Of a stretch of DNA of 52,826 nucleotides, positions 11,096-22,513 are shown one piece after another. This DNA is from Lenisia limosa (lineage: Eukaryota > Breviatea): contig LPNZ01008798.1 in the NCBI GenBank assembly GCA_001655205.1, forward strand, positions 1 to 52,826, given 5' to 3'. Every line of letters starts with the position of its first letter. Positions within the stretch are counted from its first letter, which is position 1. The translations under genes were made by a program, and so were the position numbers. The notes below the pieces were generated by a model. The model was not told the DNA's origin and made no database searches. It worked only from the letters and a program-made list of their open reading frames with translations.

Positions 11096-11911
11096 TTATC
11101 TATATGTTTTTGATACCTCTTGGCCAAGTGTTATATTCTGAACAGGGGCTTCTGGAATGTTGAAGTCGTTTTCGTCAAAGTCAGAAATATCCTCATCAAG
11201 CAATTTCTCGAAATAGTTTGCCATCTCATTAGTTGTTTGCATTTCAATCTTTTTTGCCTAAATCGTGAAGATATAAGAAAACCAAACCTGACTATCTTTG
11301 GGATGTGTTTCAACAGAGCTTTCTTCTTCGATTTCAGTTCCTTGATTATTAATAACCATGATTGAATCCGTTGAATTGAGAAAGGAAGAAGAAACCCAAT
11401 CCGAGGCCTTCGCTTCTTCAACAATTAAACATTCCGATTCTTCTTCATTTTCCTCTTCTTTGTCTTCTTCAATATCAAAAGCATTTTCAACTTGATCAAC
11501 TACAGCTTCTTCAGTGTCAGTGACATTGGGGAAGATCGGGGAATTCGGTGAAGGAACTTGAGGCGAAACAGCTTCTTCTTGAGGGACCGACTCGTTATTA
11601 TCACCCTTTTCTTCTCTGATAGCATTTACTGTTGTGGAAGGGACGAGAAGGTTGCTACAAGGATCACTGTCTGTCACAATCTTCTCTTCTTCCGCCTGCT
11701 TCTCCTCCTTTATAAAAGCTTCTTCTTTTGTTTCTTCTGTAGTAACCTCTTCATCAACTTGAGGTGATGTTGCTCTGATCCTCTTTCTCTTTGAAGGTTC
11801 ATTGAGCAACTCGTCAAATAAAGCATCCTTGCCAGAAGGCTTGAAGGATTTTCTTCTTTTGGCTCTTGTACTTGTCATGATAGGTCTTGCTTGAGCACGT
11901 GATTTTGGCAT
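11096..11911 (-). CDS. Acidic low-complexity protein, unidentified
   Basis: Two exons (11288-11911 and 11096-11258) join in phase across a 29-bp intron with GT and TAG ends, giving about 262 residues. The chosen start (MPKSRAQARP) opens a short basic, nuclear-localisation-like N terminus containing TRAKRRKSFKP and EPSKRKRIRAT. The middle is strongly Glu-rich (for example EEDKEEENEEESE) and Ser/Pro-containing. The second exon has a possible amphipathic helix, then DEDISDFDENDFNIPEAP and the end ...VSKTYR. An upstream in-frame ATG at 11932 would add seven residues. No catalytic domain or known family is recognised. The composition suggests a nuclear, largely disordered protein. Its stop faces the COG3 stop with about 260 bp between. 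Confidence 0.6.
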
Positions 11912-12847
11912 GAGTTGGCAGGAGATCAGCATCTGTCACAAAGAACATGGGGTAGTAAAATATATATGGGGGAGAGGTTGTCTTTTACGATCTGCAGATC
12001 TTTTGCAGAATTCAGGAATTTGGCATTATGGGATGGGGCCCAGGACGTTGACTTTTCCGCCCTTCCCAAATCCCACAAAATTCCAATTGTCCAACCGTCT
12101 CCATAGAAAATCCCATGGTTCAATTTTTCACTCTGAACCACCTGAGGTGGCGAAGCCGAGGAGTTTGTTCAGAGTGCAATTTTTTCAAATTACAAACAAA
12201 AATGATTTCCTTTAAAAAACGGTTCAATGGACACTCCCTCAGTCTGTTAGTGACCATTTGCTTTGGTGGGGAACATTTCGTTGTCTTTGTCTTTCCGCAA
12301 ATATTATCCAAGTCCTTCAGACAGATAGGGACGTGACCCATGATGGGACGTGGAGGCTCACGTTCCAAAATCCCAAATCCCATTTCTTGCCAAATTTTCT
12401 AATGCTGGCCCCACTGGCACTGGCCCGGGGGCCGAACCAGATATTTTTTTCAGAGATCTCACAGATCAAGCAAGCCACATGGAAACATCAAAAAAAACTC
12501 AGCGGCCCCCACGCACCACAAGGCCCTTGCCTTGACCAAAATAGGACACAATTCATAGGACCGAGATAGGACATTGATAGGACAGTAGTGTACTGGTAGA
12601 CACAGGAGGAACCGTAGTAGAATAAATGCAAAACTTTAGGCGAGGTTAGTCACCTAGGGGTTTTGTACTTTTGTTACCCTTATAGTTCTCCTCCTCCTAG
12701 CACTCCTCTTCGCACCTCTCACTGTTTTTGGTGAGTTTTTTTTTATCTTTTTGTCAGCTTATTGTCTCTGGGGTAAAGGGCGTATCATGTTGTCTGGGTG
12801 CAAAAGTTTGCTGTTGGTTGCTGGTTTATTTACAGCTTCTGATCAGT
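11912..12847. other. Non-coding stretch upstream of the acidic-protein gene
   Basis: No convincing exon was found. At 11946-11985 there is a string (CATGGGGTAGTAAAATATAT and onward) closely matching one at 44266-44305 in the ABCF2/COMMD1 divergent promoter. Short inverted repeats occur near 12114-12151, including CCACCTGAGGTGG. The 12550-12600 region has repeated ATAGGAC units. It presumably carries the promoter of the acidic-protein gene and, further on, that of the plus-strand gene. Confidence 0.5.
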
Positions 12848-15800
12848 GCAGGATGCACCAACAAATGCCAGCGCAGCGAAACACCGTCGGCTGACTGTTC
12901 AGTCTGTACATGTCCACTGGGGTGAAGGGAAACGTCTATCAGAGTATGCTGGGCAGATTACTAAGAGAACTTGCAGTACTTGCCTTAGAGTATTTGGTTT
13001 AGTATTATGATTATATATCATTCAACATCCTTTATAATGGCTGGTCATTCGATTAGTTCTCAACCTACATATTGACATTACCCCTTTAGCTTGGGTTGGA
13101 GCACCACTTAAGCAGCTTCTTCACGAAATTGATCAGTTTGCGAAAAGCTCAAAGTTACAAGCTGATACTCTCTATACCACCAATACCTCCCCTGTCGGAT
13201 TAGGGTATGTCCTGGGGTACATCACCGCATCACTGCTCTTTTATGAAATAGTTACGATGCAGGTCGACATGTCTTACGCCTCCCTGTTGCTGATGCCACG
13301 CATGCCACACACACGGCTGCTTCCCGGTACAGTTTACAACGACATGACGCACTATACATCGGCTTGGCGGCAAATGGAAAGGCTAAGGCTGGACAGCTGG
13401 CCTCCGACGTGGGTAGTCAAAATAAACAATTTTGTTTGAAGCTGTTTGAGATTTTAGATTTTTTAGATTTTTTTATGTCCTTCGGAGTATTTCAAACCCG
13501 GCTGTTTTTTGTAGGTATACTGTTTTTCACTTTTATATGCAGCCACATAGGGTTTTAAAATCAATCAATATCACTTATCCATTCCACTATTCCGAAACAT
13601 ATTGTAAAAGGTGTCTTGAACGGGCAACTCACGCGTTACGGTCGACTGTGTTCTCAACCCGGCCTATAGACTAGGGGATCTCTCCTCCTGAGACCTAGTC
13701 CTGCTATTGAGCCATAATCTGTCTTCTCCTTTGAGGACGTTATCAATATTTACGATAATATTATTCAATTCTAACTCTTTGGCACCTCCTGAATCTGTGG
13801 CATAAGACGGATTTAGGAGGCCTACCTGGGTTATTATGCAGGGGCTATTGTCCTTATTCATGAATCTAATCCTTGTATGCTGGGGAGGCACGCAGAGCTG
13901 TGTGTAAGGCAAATGATTGGGTGAATTACTATTATACTACAATCCAATATCTCTTAAAAGCGTGATGGTGTGGACGGCTTCGGTCAGATACAGCCTTATT
14001 GTTTATTGCGCATTGCTATATTTCATATACTTGCAGCCCCATATAGGCATACTATTCATCACCTTTTTATCCACTCCCTACTACTGCTTATCCAACTCAC
14101 TATTCCATACACGTAGATCCCACTCGCTTGTCTTTTATATTGTTTTATTAATCAGTGTTGCTCAGCTGTTGTCAGCAAGCGACTAACCAAATGATAGGGC
14201 CATGACCTTCTCTCCCTCTATCGCCGCAGTTTCGTTGGCAGGTCCATCTATGGCATTTATGAGGTAAGCTGCTATTGTATTTGAGAAAGAAAATCAGAAT
14301 CTGAGTTCTCAGCACGAATTTGGTGGATTTGAAATAGGGAGGGTTAATTTTCAAATAGTGCTTTTCGAATTATATTGAAAGCCGTTCTCACTATCACTTT
14401 AGCGTTTTATCGGCACATCCACTAGGCATTTGCCTTTCAATGGTGCAACTCCCAACTTCAAACCTGGTGGGTACAATGTGGCTCTGCATCATCATTAAGA
14501 CTATTAGTAGAATTCAAATAGTAATATCTTGGATTTAAGTTAGCATTTGCAGTTTGGGTTTTTCCTCATTGACTAGAGGTACATCTTGCCATGACGTTAG
14601 CTCGCCTGCCTCTTGATATTTCGGTAGGTGTTTTACAAAATAATTGCATGGGAATACTTATTCTTGAAGAATAGTTGTCGAAGAATATTTGATATTATTT
14701 TAGACTTTTAAATTGTGTATTTTATATTATTATTTTTGGAACGTCATTTTTTACTCTGGATTTGATCATATTTTTCATTTTTTGTCACATTTTTTTTTAC
14801 AAAACTTCATTTTTAAAGTAAAGTTCAGCTAACTCAAGATCTTTTCGGGACAAAGGGGATAGNNNNNNNNNNNNNNNNNNNNNNNNNNNNNNNNNNNNNN
14901 NNNNNNNNNNNNNNNNNNNNNNNNNNNNNNNNNNNNNNNNNTATGAACTATAATATAAACAGCAAACGGATAACCTTTGATTGTTGAAGATCACGTTCTG
15001 ATAAACCGGCTAAAGCATCATCCCTATACTCTCCGTCACCTTTCCCCTTTTGGAGTGCCAGGACTTTCTTTTGCAAGACGATTTTGGGCCAATATTATTA
15101 AATCACTGTAAAAAAATGACGTTTCGCATCATTCCCCTCGTGTATATGATTGCTCATATCTACTCGTCGCAGCCCTCGTGGATATGGCATAAACTTATTT
15201 ATTTATATAAATATTGTCATCATTTCAATTAACTGCAATTAACTGCCTCTAAAATATAATAGTTGCTAAGGAGCAATTAATCGCAATTTGCCCTAATTTT
15301 GATGACCATTTAAGAATGCCGCAAATAAGCTGCTTTACCACAAGGTTTTCGACTATTGGGGGACTTCATTCTTGGTGAGGCGCCTAGTATCCACTCGCAC
15401 AAGTGACGAAGGTATCACTGATTTTGGCCAAAAATGTTGTTCTTGGTTGTTTGCCTCAGAAACTGGTACAGTGGCGCTGCTCTCAATGACCAGGTGCGTA
15501 GCTACCCCAACCTCAGATATGGTAAAACGAATTGCAGTAAAAATGAGGGGGGTTTATTGTAATTATTTAGATGACCAAAACACTGAAGAGAATGGCGAAG
15601 CTTCCTGGAGGAACCCCTGATTCCACGTTAGTCCCTCTGTTGCTTTTTTTTTTCTCACACGTTCTTCTTGCTGTTTTTTTTTTGCTCTTTGATCGACTTG
15701 TTTCTCAATCACCAAAACAGATTTCAGGCTCATTCCATGAACACAAAGTTCAGCTTCACAGGAGGTGACCCTGCCAAGGCTTCTCTGGCACACCTCGCTG

Positions 15801-16782
15801 AATGGCAAAGCACATGAACCCTGTACCTGTATGCCATCTCAACCTTTTACTTTTAATGTTTTAAGCAAATTTCACTTCTATCTTATTGCTTACTCTTGAT
15901 TTCATGGGAGTACATTGGAATGGACAAAATTATTGCCGTCACGAAAAACACTCTTCATTTTCCTGACAGAGTCAAGGTCTGTTGGATCAAAAAATCAATT
16001 TATCGATTTTTCTTTCAAGGCGAAGTGGAGTACTTCGTTTTCCTGCTAATTCCTTCAGCTTGCCTCCAACTTGCACACAATGGCCCAGATTTACGACAAA
16101 GAATCTCGAGCTGTTGTAACAAAGAAAGTAAACGAGGTTCTTCAGGCTGAGAAGGTGAGGCACTCCCATCCAAGAGTTAATAATACTGCCCCCACCCCGC
16201 TTAACCTGTTTCTTTTTTTTGAGCCCTAATTTGGTTTAGAGCAACTTTTTGGGAGATTTGTATATTACAGGAGGAGCTTCGGTTTCGAAGACGTTTGGAA
16301 CCTCAATGAAAACTATGAGTGTATGATCATTTTGTGCTAAGCAAAACCTCTTGTCGAACTTTTTGTTCCTCTGGGTGACTTTGTAGGTTCCATTGTCACA
16401 AAACATGGAAGCCAGACAAACCGCTCAAATCATCTGTGTCTCAGTTCATGGTGTATAATTCTTTCTACTGCAACATTCCCATCTGCCACTCTCCACTTTG
16501 CAGGTGCTAAGCAAAAGGCTTCTCCTGCTGGTTTCTGGGAAGAATTGTTCAGTTTTTTTTCTTATTTTCTCTCATTTTCTCATCGTTTTAGTGACTTCAG
16601 GCTGCACAAGCCTCACCGAAAATGTGGCAGTGAGATCAAACGTTGGTGTTGTTTTATGAATGATAGTGTTCACTTCACAGGACGGGCTTGTCAACAGTGT
16701 TCATGTCCACATCACCTGCTGCTTTGACAAGAAGGCTGTCAGGAAGGGAAACAACATGATGTTTAGCAACATGTGTTACTAA
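12848..16782 (+). CDS. Unidentified multi-exon gene (fragmentary exons only)
   Basis: Several plus-strand stretches look like real exons bounded by AG and GT, but I cannot join them with confidence or name a family. They are: AWVGAPLKQLLHEIDQFAKS (13089-13206); a piece beginning GRHVLRLPVADATHATHTAA (about 13262-13420); LPFNGATPNFKPG (14402-14465); VHLAMTLARLPLDIS (14580-14625); MTKTLKRMAKLPGGTPDST joined to FQAHSMNTKFSFTGGDPAKA (15571-15813); AQIYDKESRAVVTKKVNEVL (16080-16150); and a last part with ARQTAQIICVSVHGAKQKAS and a stop at 16780-16782. The stop at 15813 suggests two genes may be present. A gap (14863-14941) falls inside. The end faces the dynein light chain gene 125 bp away, which fits the alternating gene order. 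Treat the span as provisional. Confidence 0.3.
13875..14025 (+). repeat. Dispersed repeat A, copy 1 (about 150 bp)
   Basis: This runs from GTATGCTGGGGAGGCACGCA through AAGGCAAATGATTGGGTGAA, AATCCAATATCTCTTA and GTGATGGTGTGGACGG to ATTGCTATAT. A second copy in the same orientation lies at 42641-42790 and a truncated inverted copy at about 47290-47345. It has no coding capacity or terminal repeats that I can see. Confidence 0.8.
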
Positions 16783-16906
16783 TCGGGAAATTGAAGTTCT
16801 TGGTTAATGTATGAGTTGTGTTCAGAATATCAAGAAGGGAATAAAAAAAGACTCTATGCCTATTAAAAATATATTCATACAACACAATAAAATACAACAC
16901 AAAGAT

Positions 16907-18339
16907 CTAATAAGTATACACACCATACACTGTAGCACAGCAAAAGATTGAGTCCTCAATTGTAAGAAGAGCGAAAAACAATGTGAGGAACAAAGTGCCA
17001 AAGCTTACATTTACGAATGTTTCGGAAACGTAACTGTCAGTATCAGTGTCCCAAAGCTGCCTAGTTGCAGAGCTAGAATGAAATTAGATATCATACCAAA
17101 GCAAAGGTTCTCCAATACGGGTCCTGGACAATTATAGATTATCGATATCGATATACGATTGTAAAAAATCTATTATGAGTACTTTGAATGTGGTACATTG
17201 ATGAAGACAAGAAAACCCATAAACAATAATCGGTCTTTGGAGAAATAACGCTATCCACAATGGTAGATGATACACTATTTATAAAAGTAGCTATATCATA
17301 TTATACAAGACAACTATCAAAGCTGAAACGAGGTTTTTTTTAATCTTAATCTAGAGTATTGCTTGAAGCAAAATATCGACTACTTAAGTGTCAAACGGAA
17401 TATTTTCTGCCGTTTCCAAGTTGTACTCGTTGATTATGTAATATTGCCTTCTATTTTAGAGCATTGCCTTTCTAAAAACAAAATCCCTCTTCGATAGTGT
17501 TCGTAAAAACCCAACTACCGATCGGAAGATATTCAATACAAGCATCAAACTTTGTGGTATTTTCTTTCCAAGGATATTTTAAACGGATTCAATACTTATG
17601 AAAATAGCTTACAATTTCGCCATGTCTTTTCTTCACCCCAGCATACTGTGACCCTTGCCCCCTTTGCTCGGTGATGACCACTTGGACTGCAAACTTGTAC
17701 CGATCGAAACGGAACTCTGAAGGAGTGACGATTGGTGTTGCAACCTGGAAAACAAAAACATATGTTGGAATAACGAACATGATATATACTGAAATTAAAG
17801 TTTTTAAAGAACACCTTTGATTTTTTGTTTGAGCTCATCTGCGATTTCTCTGGTCCACTGTGAAGTATCATCAGCATTGTATTGCCTGAAATGGTGAGGA
17901 AGTTCCTACCCAGCTCAAAATTTAAAAGATCAAAAAGAGTTCAAAGAACCAATGGTATAAAGAGAGCCTTCAACAATTCCACCAAGTGGACTCACATTCC
18001 AGTTAGCTTCTCAGACAGGATGGTTCGTATCGTGTCCTTAACAAGAGCAGGGCGGAACCTGAATACATTATTGTCTTTATGTTCTGCATTTACAACAAAA
18101 AACACCATATATTCAAGAGTGATATGAAAATTGATATTACATATATGGCAGGATGATTCTAAGGGAGAAAGAGTATCAAGTGTGGGAAACCCAAAGCCGC
18201 TCCAGCTTCGGTAAACACTCCTTATATTCAATATAGTTGCCTTGAAAACCAACTTCTTATCAAAGCGAGGGCGAATCTGATAAGTGTTTTCGGCAGCTGC
18301 GGGGGCTGCACCTTCTCCTATCCCCATTACATCCGTCAT
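16907..18339 (-). CDS. DYNLT2B: Dynein light chain Tctex-type 2B (TCTEX1D2 family)
   Basis: This light chain belongs to dynein-2, the retrograde intraflagellar transport motor, and is also reported with cytoplasmic dynein. The protein starts MTDVMGIGEGAAPAAA and then has the family's N-terminal segment ENTYQIRPRFDKK, an exon FRPALVKDTIRTILSEKLTG (about 18003-18065), an exon around 17820-17890 with DDTSQWTREIADELK, the diagnostic FDRYKFAVQVVITEQRGQG (17650-17720), then LWDTDTDSYVSETFVN (about 17000-17065) and the C-terminal strand EDSIFCCATVYGVYTY ending at 16907-16909. All Tctex landmarks are present in order. The conserved aromatic-tryptophan pair before D-x-D-T-D appears as Leu-Trp. The exact donor after the EQRGQG exon is uncertain. 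It is divergent from TEX9. Confidence 0.9.
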
Positions 18340-18803
18340 TTCACAGGTTCACACAGGCGGCAACCAGGGGGCAGCAGCAAAAAATCGAGGGGCAGACTGG
18401 TGAATCAAAAAATGTAACGTACGTGGGTTTTTACTAATTAAAGCTGAATTAAAGTAAGTTTAATTATAAATATTTAATGATTAATCGTTGCCTGATCGGT
18501 GCAGGCCCATATAGGTTTTGTCTGTGACGGGCCGGGGAGGTTTTGCTGAATCAGAGCCTGTACCCTCCAGGGGCTCCGAGCGACGCTTTCGGAGCAACTC
18601 AAGGGGAGATTTTGGGGGGTCCAGAGCTTTACAGGATCTTATTACCTCTGGTCAACGATTATTAATTATTAACATTTTTAGAAATATTAGTAAAACCTTA
18701 TTAGGGCGCCAAGGCGAAAATTCGCCCATCTCAACCCTGTCTCAAACCTGCTCAAACAAACGCCTCAAAACACAACCACCACACCTTAATCGACTCAACA
18801 ACA
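18340..18803. promoter_or_regulatory. Divergent promoter region of DYNLT2B and TEX9, with repeat B copy 1
   Basis: This 464-bp region separates two divergently transcribed cilium-linked genes. At 18557-18632 it carries CCCTCCAGGGGCTCCGAGCG and, after a spacer, GGGGGGTCCAGAG. The same pair of blocks occurs at 50915-50980, also between divergent genes and at nearly the same distance (about 220-230 bp) from the minus-strand start. No other gene or RNA is seen in the interval. Confidence 0.6.
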
Positions 18804-20661
18804 TTGACTGTTAGACCGTTATTATGGGAGAACTTGTCAACCCATGGGACGTTGACGACCATTCTGCCTCTGTTGATTTCAATGTTGAAGGATGGACAGA
18901 CCGAGGTTTGCAAATTCATTTTGGACACTGATCAACAAGGTGCGTCGCATTCCATCTTGCAAAGAGAACATGAGATTATGTGGGTATCTGTTTTGTATGA
19001 CATTGGCAGGGAACGAAACAATATCATTAAAAAGAGAGAGTATGAAGTTATGAATCGTGTACATTCTGCCATGGTTAGTTTTCCTTTGGGAGATGTTTGA
19101 TTCCTTAGGAAACTGTTTCATTCGACAATTTTGACGATGACAAGTGAGTTTTTCTGCCTCCATAACCTTCTAGCTATGGTGATGACCTTGATGAAAGTAC
19201 AGGAGCATCACATCAGTATTCCAAACAGCCATCACAGTACTCATTACAGCCAACACAATCTCGCCACCATGAAGCTCCACGTTCCTCATCTTGTAATAAC
19301 AGGCCCAGAAAAACCAAGTCACCTAAACGAAGGCCCTCGTCAAAGACCCAGAACAATGAAGACGCTTTAGATGACGAGGCCCTTCAGCACCTTAAGGGAC
19401 CAGGTATTTTCAGTCCTTTTTTGTTTCACATCACCAGAGGCGACCATTCGCTACTTGAGGGCTCAACTGACTGTTGCCCGTAGAGAGTCACAACATTCAC
19501 AGAACTTAGCAAGAAAAAAAATTCGGGAAGTGGAAGAGGCAGAAGAAGCTCTCAAATCATTAACTATGTTTGTGGATACTCTTTTTTTGATGATATCACT
19601 GTCTATAATAACAAGGAAAAGGGCTCATCCGATACTTATCTTTTTTTGGGGAAAGGATCGACTCTAATAGTGAAAATCTTAAATTTTGTCATAAATGTAC
19701 AATTGAAGGTTAATTGGTAGAAATACTGAACTGTTCACTAGGTTTATTTTGTTGCATTTTTTAAAGGTATGTTAATATGATACAATGATGCATTTTAAAA
19801 TTGCAATACATTGCCACTATTTCACACAGTTCCTACAGCCCGCCAAAATTTTCCCGGACTCACTGATTCATCAACTAAAAACAATATTTTGGAGTCAGTG
19901 GCATATCCATTCTCATTTCTACGTAATACATTATATATTTTTTGATTACCTCAATCGATAATCTTGCTAGAAAGCACTCAGAGATGGAGAAGGTGCTATT
20001 TGCAAGCCAGGTAAGGTTCCTTGATTATTATCCAAAAAGAACGAAGTACAGTCGTTACGGGTTTACCAAAAACGACAGGACAACTCATTGGAATCAAGAA
20101 GCAGAGAAGTATGTTGCCCCTTACCTATTTTAAGAAAACTTAAGACATTTATGTCTAAGATATGATTAGCTACTTAGGCGCACTTTTCTCACAGTCTCAG
20201 CTTCGGCAAATGCAACAAGAACTTGAAGCTGTCAAGAAGGTACAAAGAAGGGCTCATGGAGATGACTCATCACGAACTCAAAGGTTTTGTTACAAATCAT
20301 GTTTTTATCTTTTAGGTTAAATAGGGCCCTTGGGGATGTGGCAAAGTACAAAAGGATGGTTGAAGATGCCAAAAATGAAAGTTTGTTTTCTTCTCTTTGA
20401 CAGTTTTAGAAAAACACCACAATGAGTCACAAAGAGCTGATGTTGAAAAGTTGGATAATGAAGTTAAAGTTGGTCTCAATTTATCTATTGCTAATGGTGT
20501 AGATTCTTCGAAAGCAAAAGAACACTCTTGTCACGGCTTTCAGAAAACAGAGTACATTGGTTGAAATCCTGAGACGACAAAAAACACATTTAGAAGCTGC
20601 AAAAATGCTTGATTTCACAGAGGCTGAGTTTCAAAGAGTCCTTTCTCTTGGGGAAAAGTAG
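18804..20661 (+). CDS. TEX9: TEX9-family coiled-coil protein (cilium/centriolar-satellite associated)
   Basis: The C terminus is diagnostic: TAFRKQSTLVEILRRQKTHL (20540-20600) followed by EAAKMLDFTEAEFQRVLSLG and a stop at 20661 matches the conserved TEX9 tail. Upstream are family-like pieces ATIRYLRAQLTVARRESQ (19441-19495), RQMQQELEAVKK (20200-20240) and NRALGDVAKYKRMVEDAKNE (20317-20380). Between them is a Ser/Gln/Lys-rich linker (YSKQPSQYSLQPTQS, then RPRKTKSPKRRPSSK, 19200-19370). TEX9 is conserved in ciliated eukaryotes and has been linked to centriolar satellites. The start is uncertain: the ATG at 18804 keeps one open frame through 19072, while ATG 18824 in another frame would need a different first splice. 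At least seven introns are present. Confidence 0.85.
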
Positions 20662-20741
20662 TGTTTCTTATTGGATAGGGTCTTCAATGTGTAGCTGTAA
20701 TAAAGACTTTTGCCAAATGTCCTGTGCATATTCCTGGATAG

Positions 20742-21990
20742 TCACTTCTTAAGCAACCTAACCTTTTCGGTTTGGGACAGCCTTTCGCTGAGGGAAGTGT
20801 CACTGAATGGCTGAGTCACGTAAGCTCCACAGAGATTGCGTGCGTGGGGCTCTTGACTTGCAACGCAATATAATGGGGCTGTCGAGCCCTCCTTTGGCGT
20901 TTTGGCGATAATAAGATAGAGTAGTTGACGCAATGACTTGGCAAATTTATACACAATGGAAGGAAATTGTCTGTACAGCCGACTGAAGACGATCCCTCAA
21001 GAGTAAGGAAGGTAATAGCTCCCCTACCAGGGTGGACGACATTGACAGACATTTGGTCTAAAAAATGAAATTGGCACCTGGCTCACTTCCACGATGAAGT
21101 TGGAGTCTCCGTGACGCCTCATAAGTGAAAAGCAACTGAAGATATTTTGAATAGCTGTATTGTCAATTGTCAGCTGTTGCTCACCTATAATTGTAGCACC
21201 TAGGCGATACGTATGACAAAAGAAACCCTTTAAAACCTGCTCCTTTTGGGTTAATAGTATCAAAAAAAACATAAAAAGGACAATGGTAGTGTTTTTTTTA
21301 TATACTATTATGTGAAGAAAAAGTCACATTGCACTTAGTAAAGTTGAACCATCACTAGTCACTCATACCGAATCGAGCCATACAGGAAGAAACTGAGACA
21401 ATTCTTGCCTACTAATAAAATATACCATCGACTCATACCTTTGGAGAAAGCGAAGGGAATAAAGAGCAAAACATTTGAAAGTGCGCAAGGTAATTGACAG
21501 CAACTTGCCCTTCCACTCGAAGACTACTCATTAATGAAGGAGGAGTGAACATAATGCCTGCATTTAGAACCTTAAAAATTAAACTTTCAAAACAATAATA
21601 CCATATAATCAATAGTGAGTTCTTGCTTTCTTATTTTGATACATGCTGCTTCAACTTCATCATTTCTTAAAAAGTTGCTCTAATTGTTATTTCCATAAGT
21701 TCTCACCACATATTCTGTAACAGATCCTGATCCTTCTTTCCTCAATGCTTCCACTTCATCACAAAGCTGTGTTTTATTGACTCAATGTCATTATAAAATA
21801 CCCCACTTATGATTAAGTTGCAATTCTTGCTTGCCAATGAAAGAGCAACTTCATACCCAATACCACCAAATGACACACCTAAAATATAAAAATCCAAAAC
21901 GAGCAGACCTGTTACGAGGGCAGTTTTATCTGAGAGGTCTTTGTCACCTAGACAAGGCCTAAGACTTGACACCCAGCTTTTCTGAAACAT
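20742..21990 (-). CDS. Short-chain dehydrogenase/reductase (SDR)
   Basis: This is an NAD(P)-dependent oxidoreductase of the classical/retinol-dehydrogenase-like SDR type. The start at 21990 gives MFQKSWVSSLRPCLGDKDLS, then DKTALVTG and, after a 52-nt intron, GVSFGGIGYEVALSLASKN, which together form the TGxxxGxG dinucleotide motif. Later exons give VLNAGIMFTPP (the structural NAG, about 21560), YLAHFQMFCSLFPSL, and SKYLQLLFTYEASRRLQLHR (about 21070-21145). The catalytic Tyr-x-x-x-Lys appears as Y-S-Y-S-K if the exon ending near 21192 is joined to the one starting near 21149. NVVHPG near 21030 and KTPKEGSTAPLYCVA (20865-20910) are further family marks. The end is ...KVRLLKK. No signal peptide or membrane segment is clear. 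The substrate cannot be inferred. Confidence 0.85.
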
Positions 21991-22513
21991 CAGAGAAATA
22001 TCTCATTGTTGTTTCCTTTTGTAGAAATGGGTACTTAAGATGACATCAGGTCAAAGCAGTCCACACATTGATTCCTTCATCCAATAATTTGCCTTAATCT
22101 CCCAGGATTCTGAGTAACGAGTAACCTACCCTATAAATGAGAAAGAGCAAAAGGGAAACGATGAGCTGCAATAAGACCAAGTACATGGTTGGGCGGTTGG
22201 GGAGGAGTTATTTGCTGTTAAAAAAAAGCTCAATTAATCAATCTGTAATCAATTAATTTGCACTTAGTGTTGATGATAATAAGGGTTGTTGATAGGAAGC
22301 AAGGAAGCAATTGGCGCAAATGGCAGTGGGAATTATCGTAGATCAAGATCAATCTTGTTTTTTTTTGGTTTTTTGTTTGAAGGAGCTGCAGGTGGTAAAG
22401 ATCTAAAGAAGTTATTTTAATAATAGAATAAATAAAAACATATAGATTAGATCTTAAGTTATTACATTCTCTCTTTGTAATCTTTGTTCTTGGAGGCTGA
22501 TTCAAGACACTAG
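21991..22513. promoter_or_regulatory. Divergent intergenic region of the SDR and membrane-protein genes
   Basis: 523 bp without a recognisable exon between two divergent starts. It contains an oligo-T run (22355-22372) and AT-rich DNA close to the plus-strand start. No specific element is identified. Confidence 0.4.
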
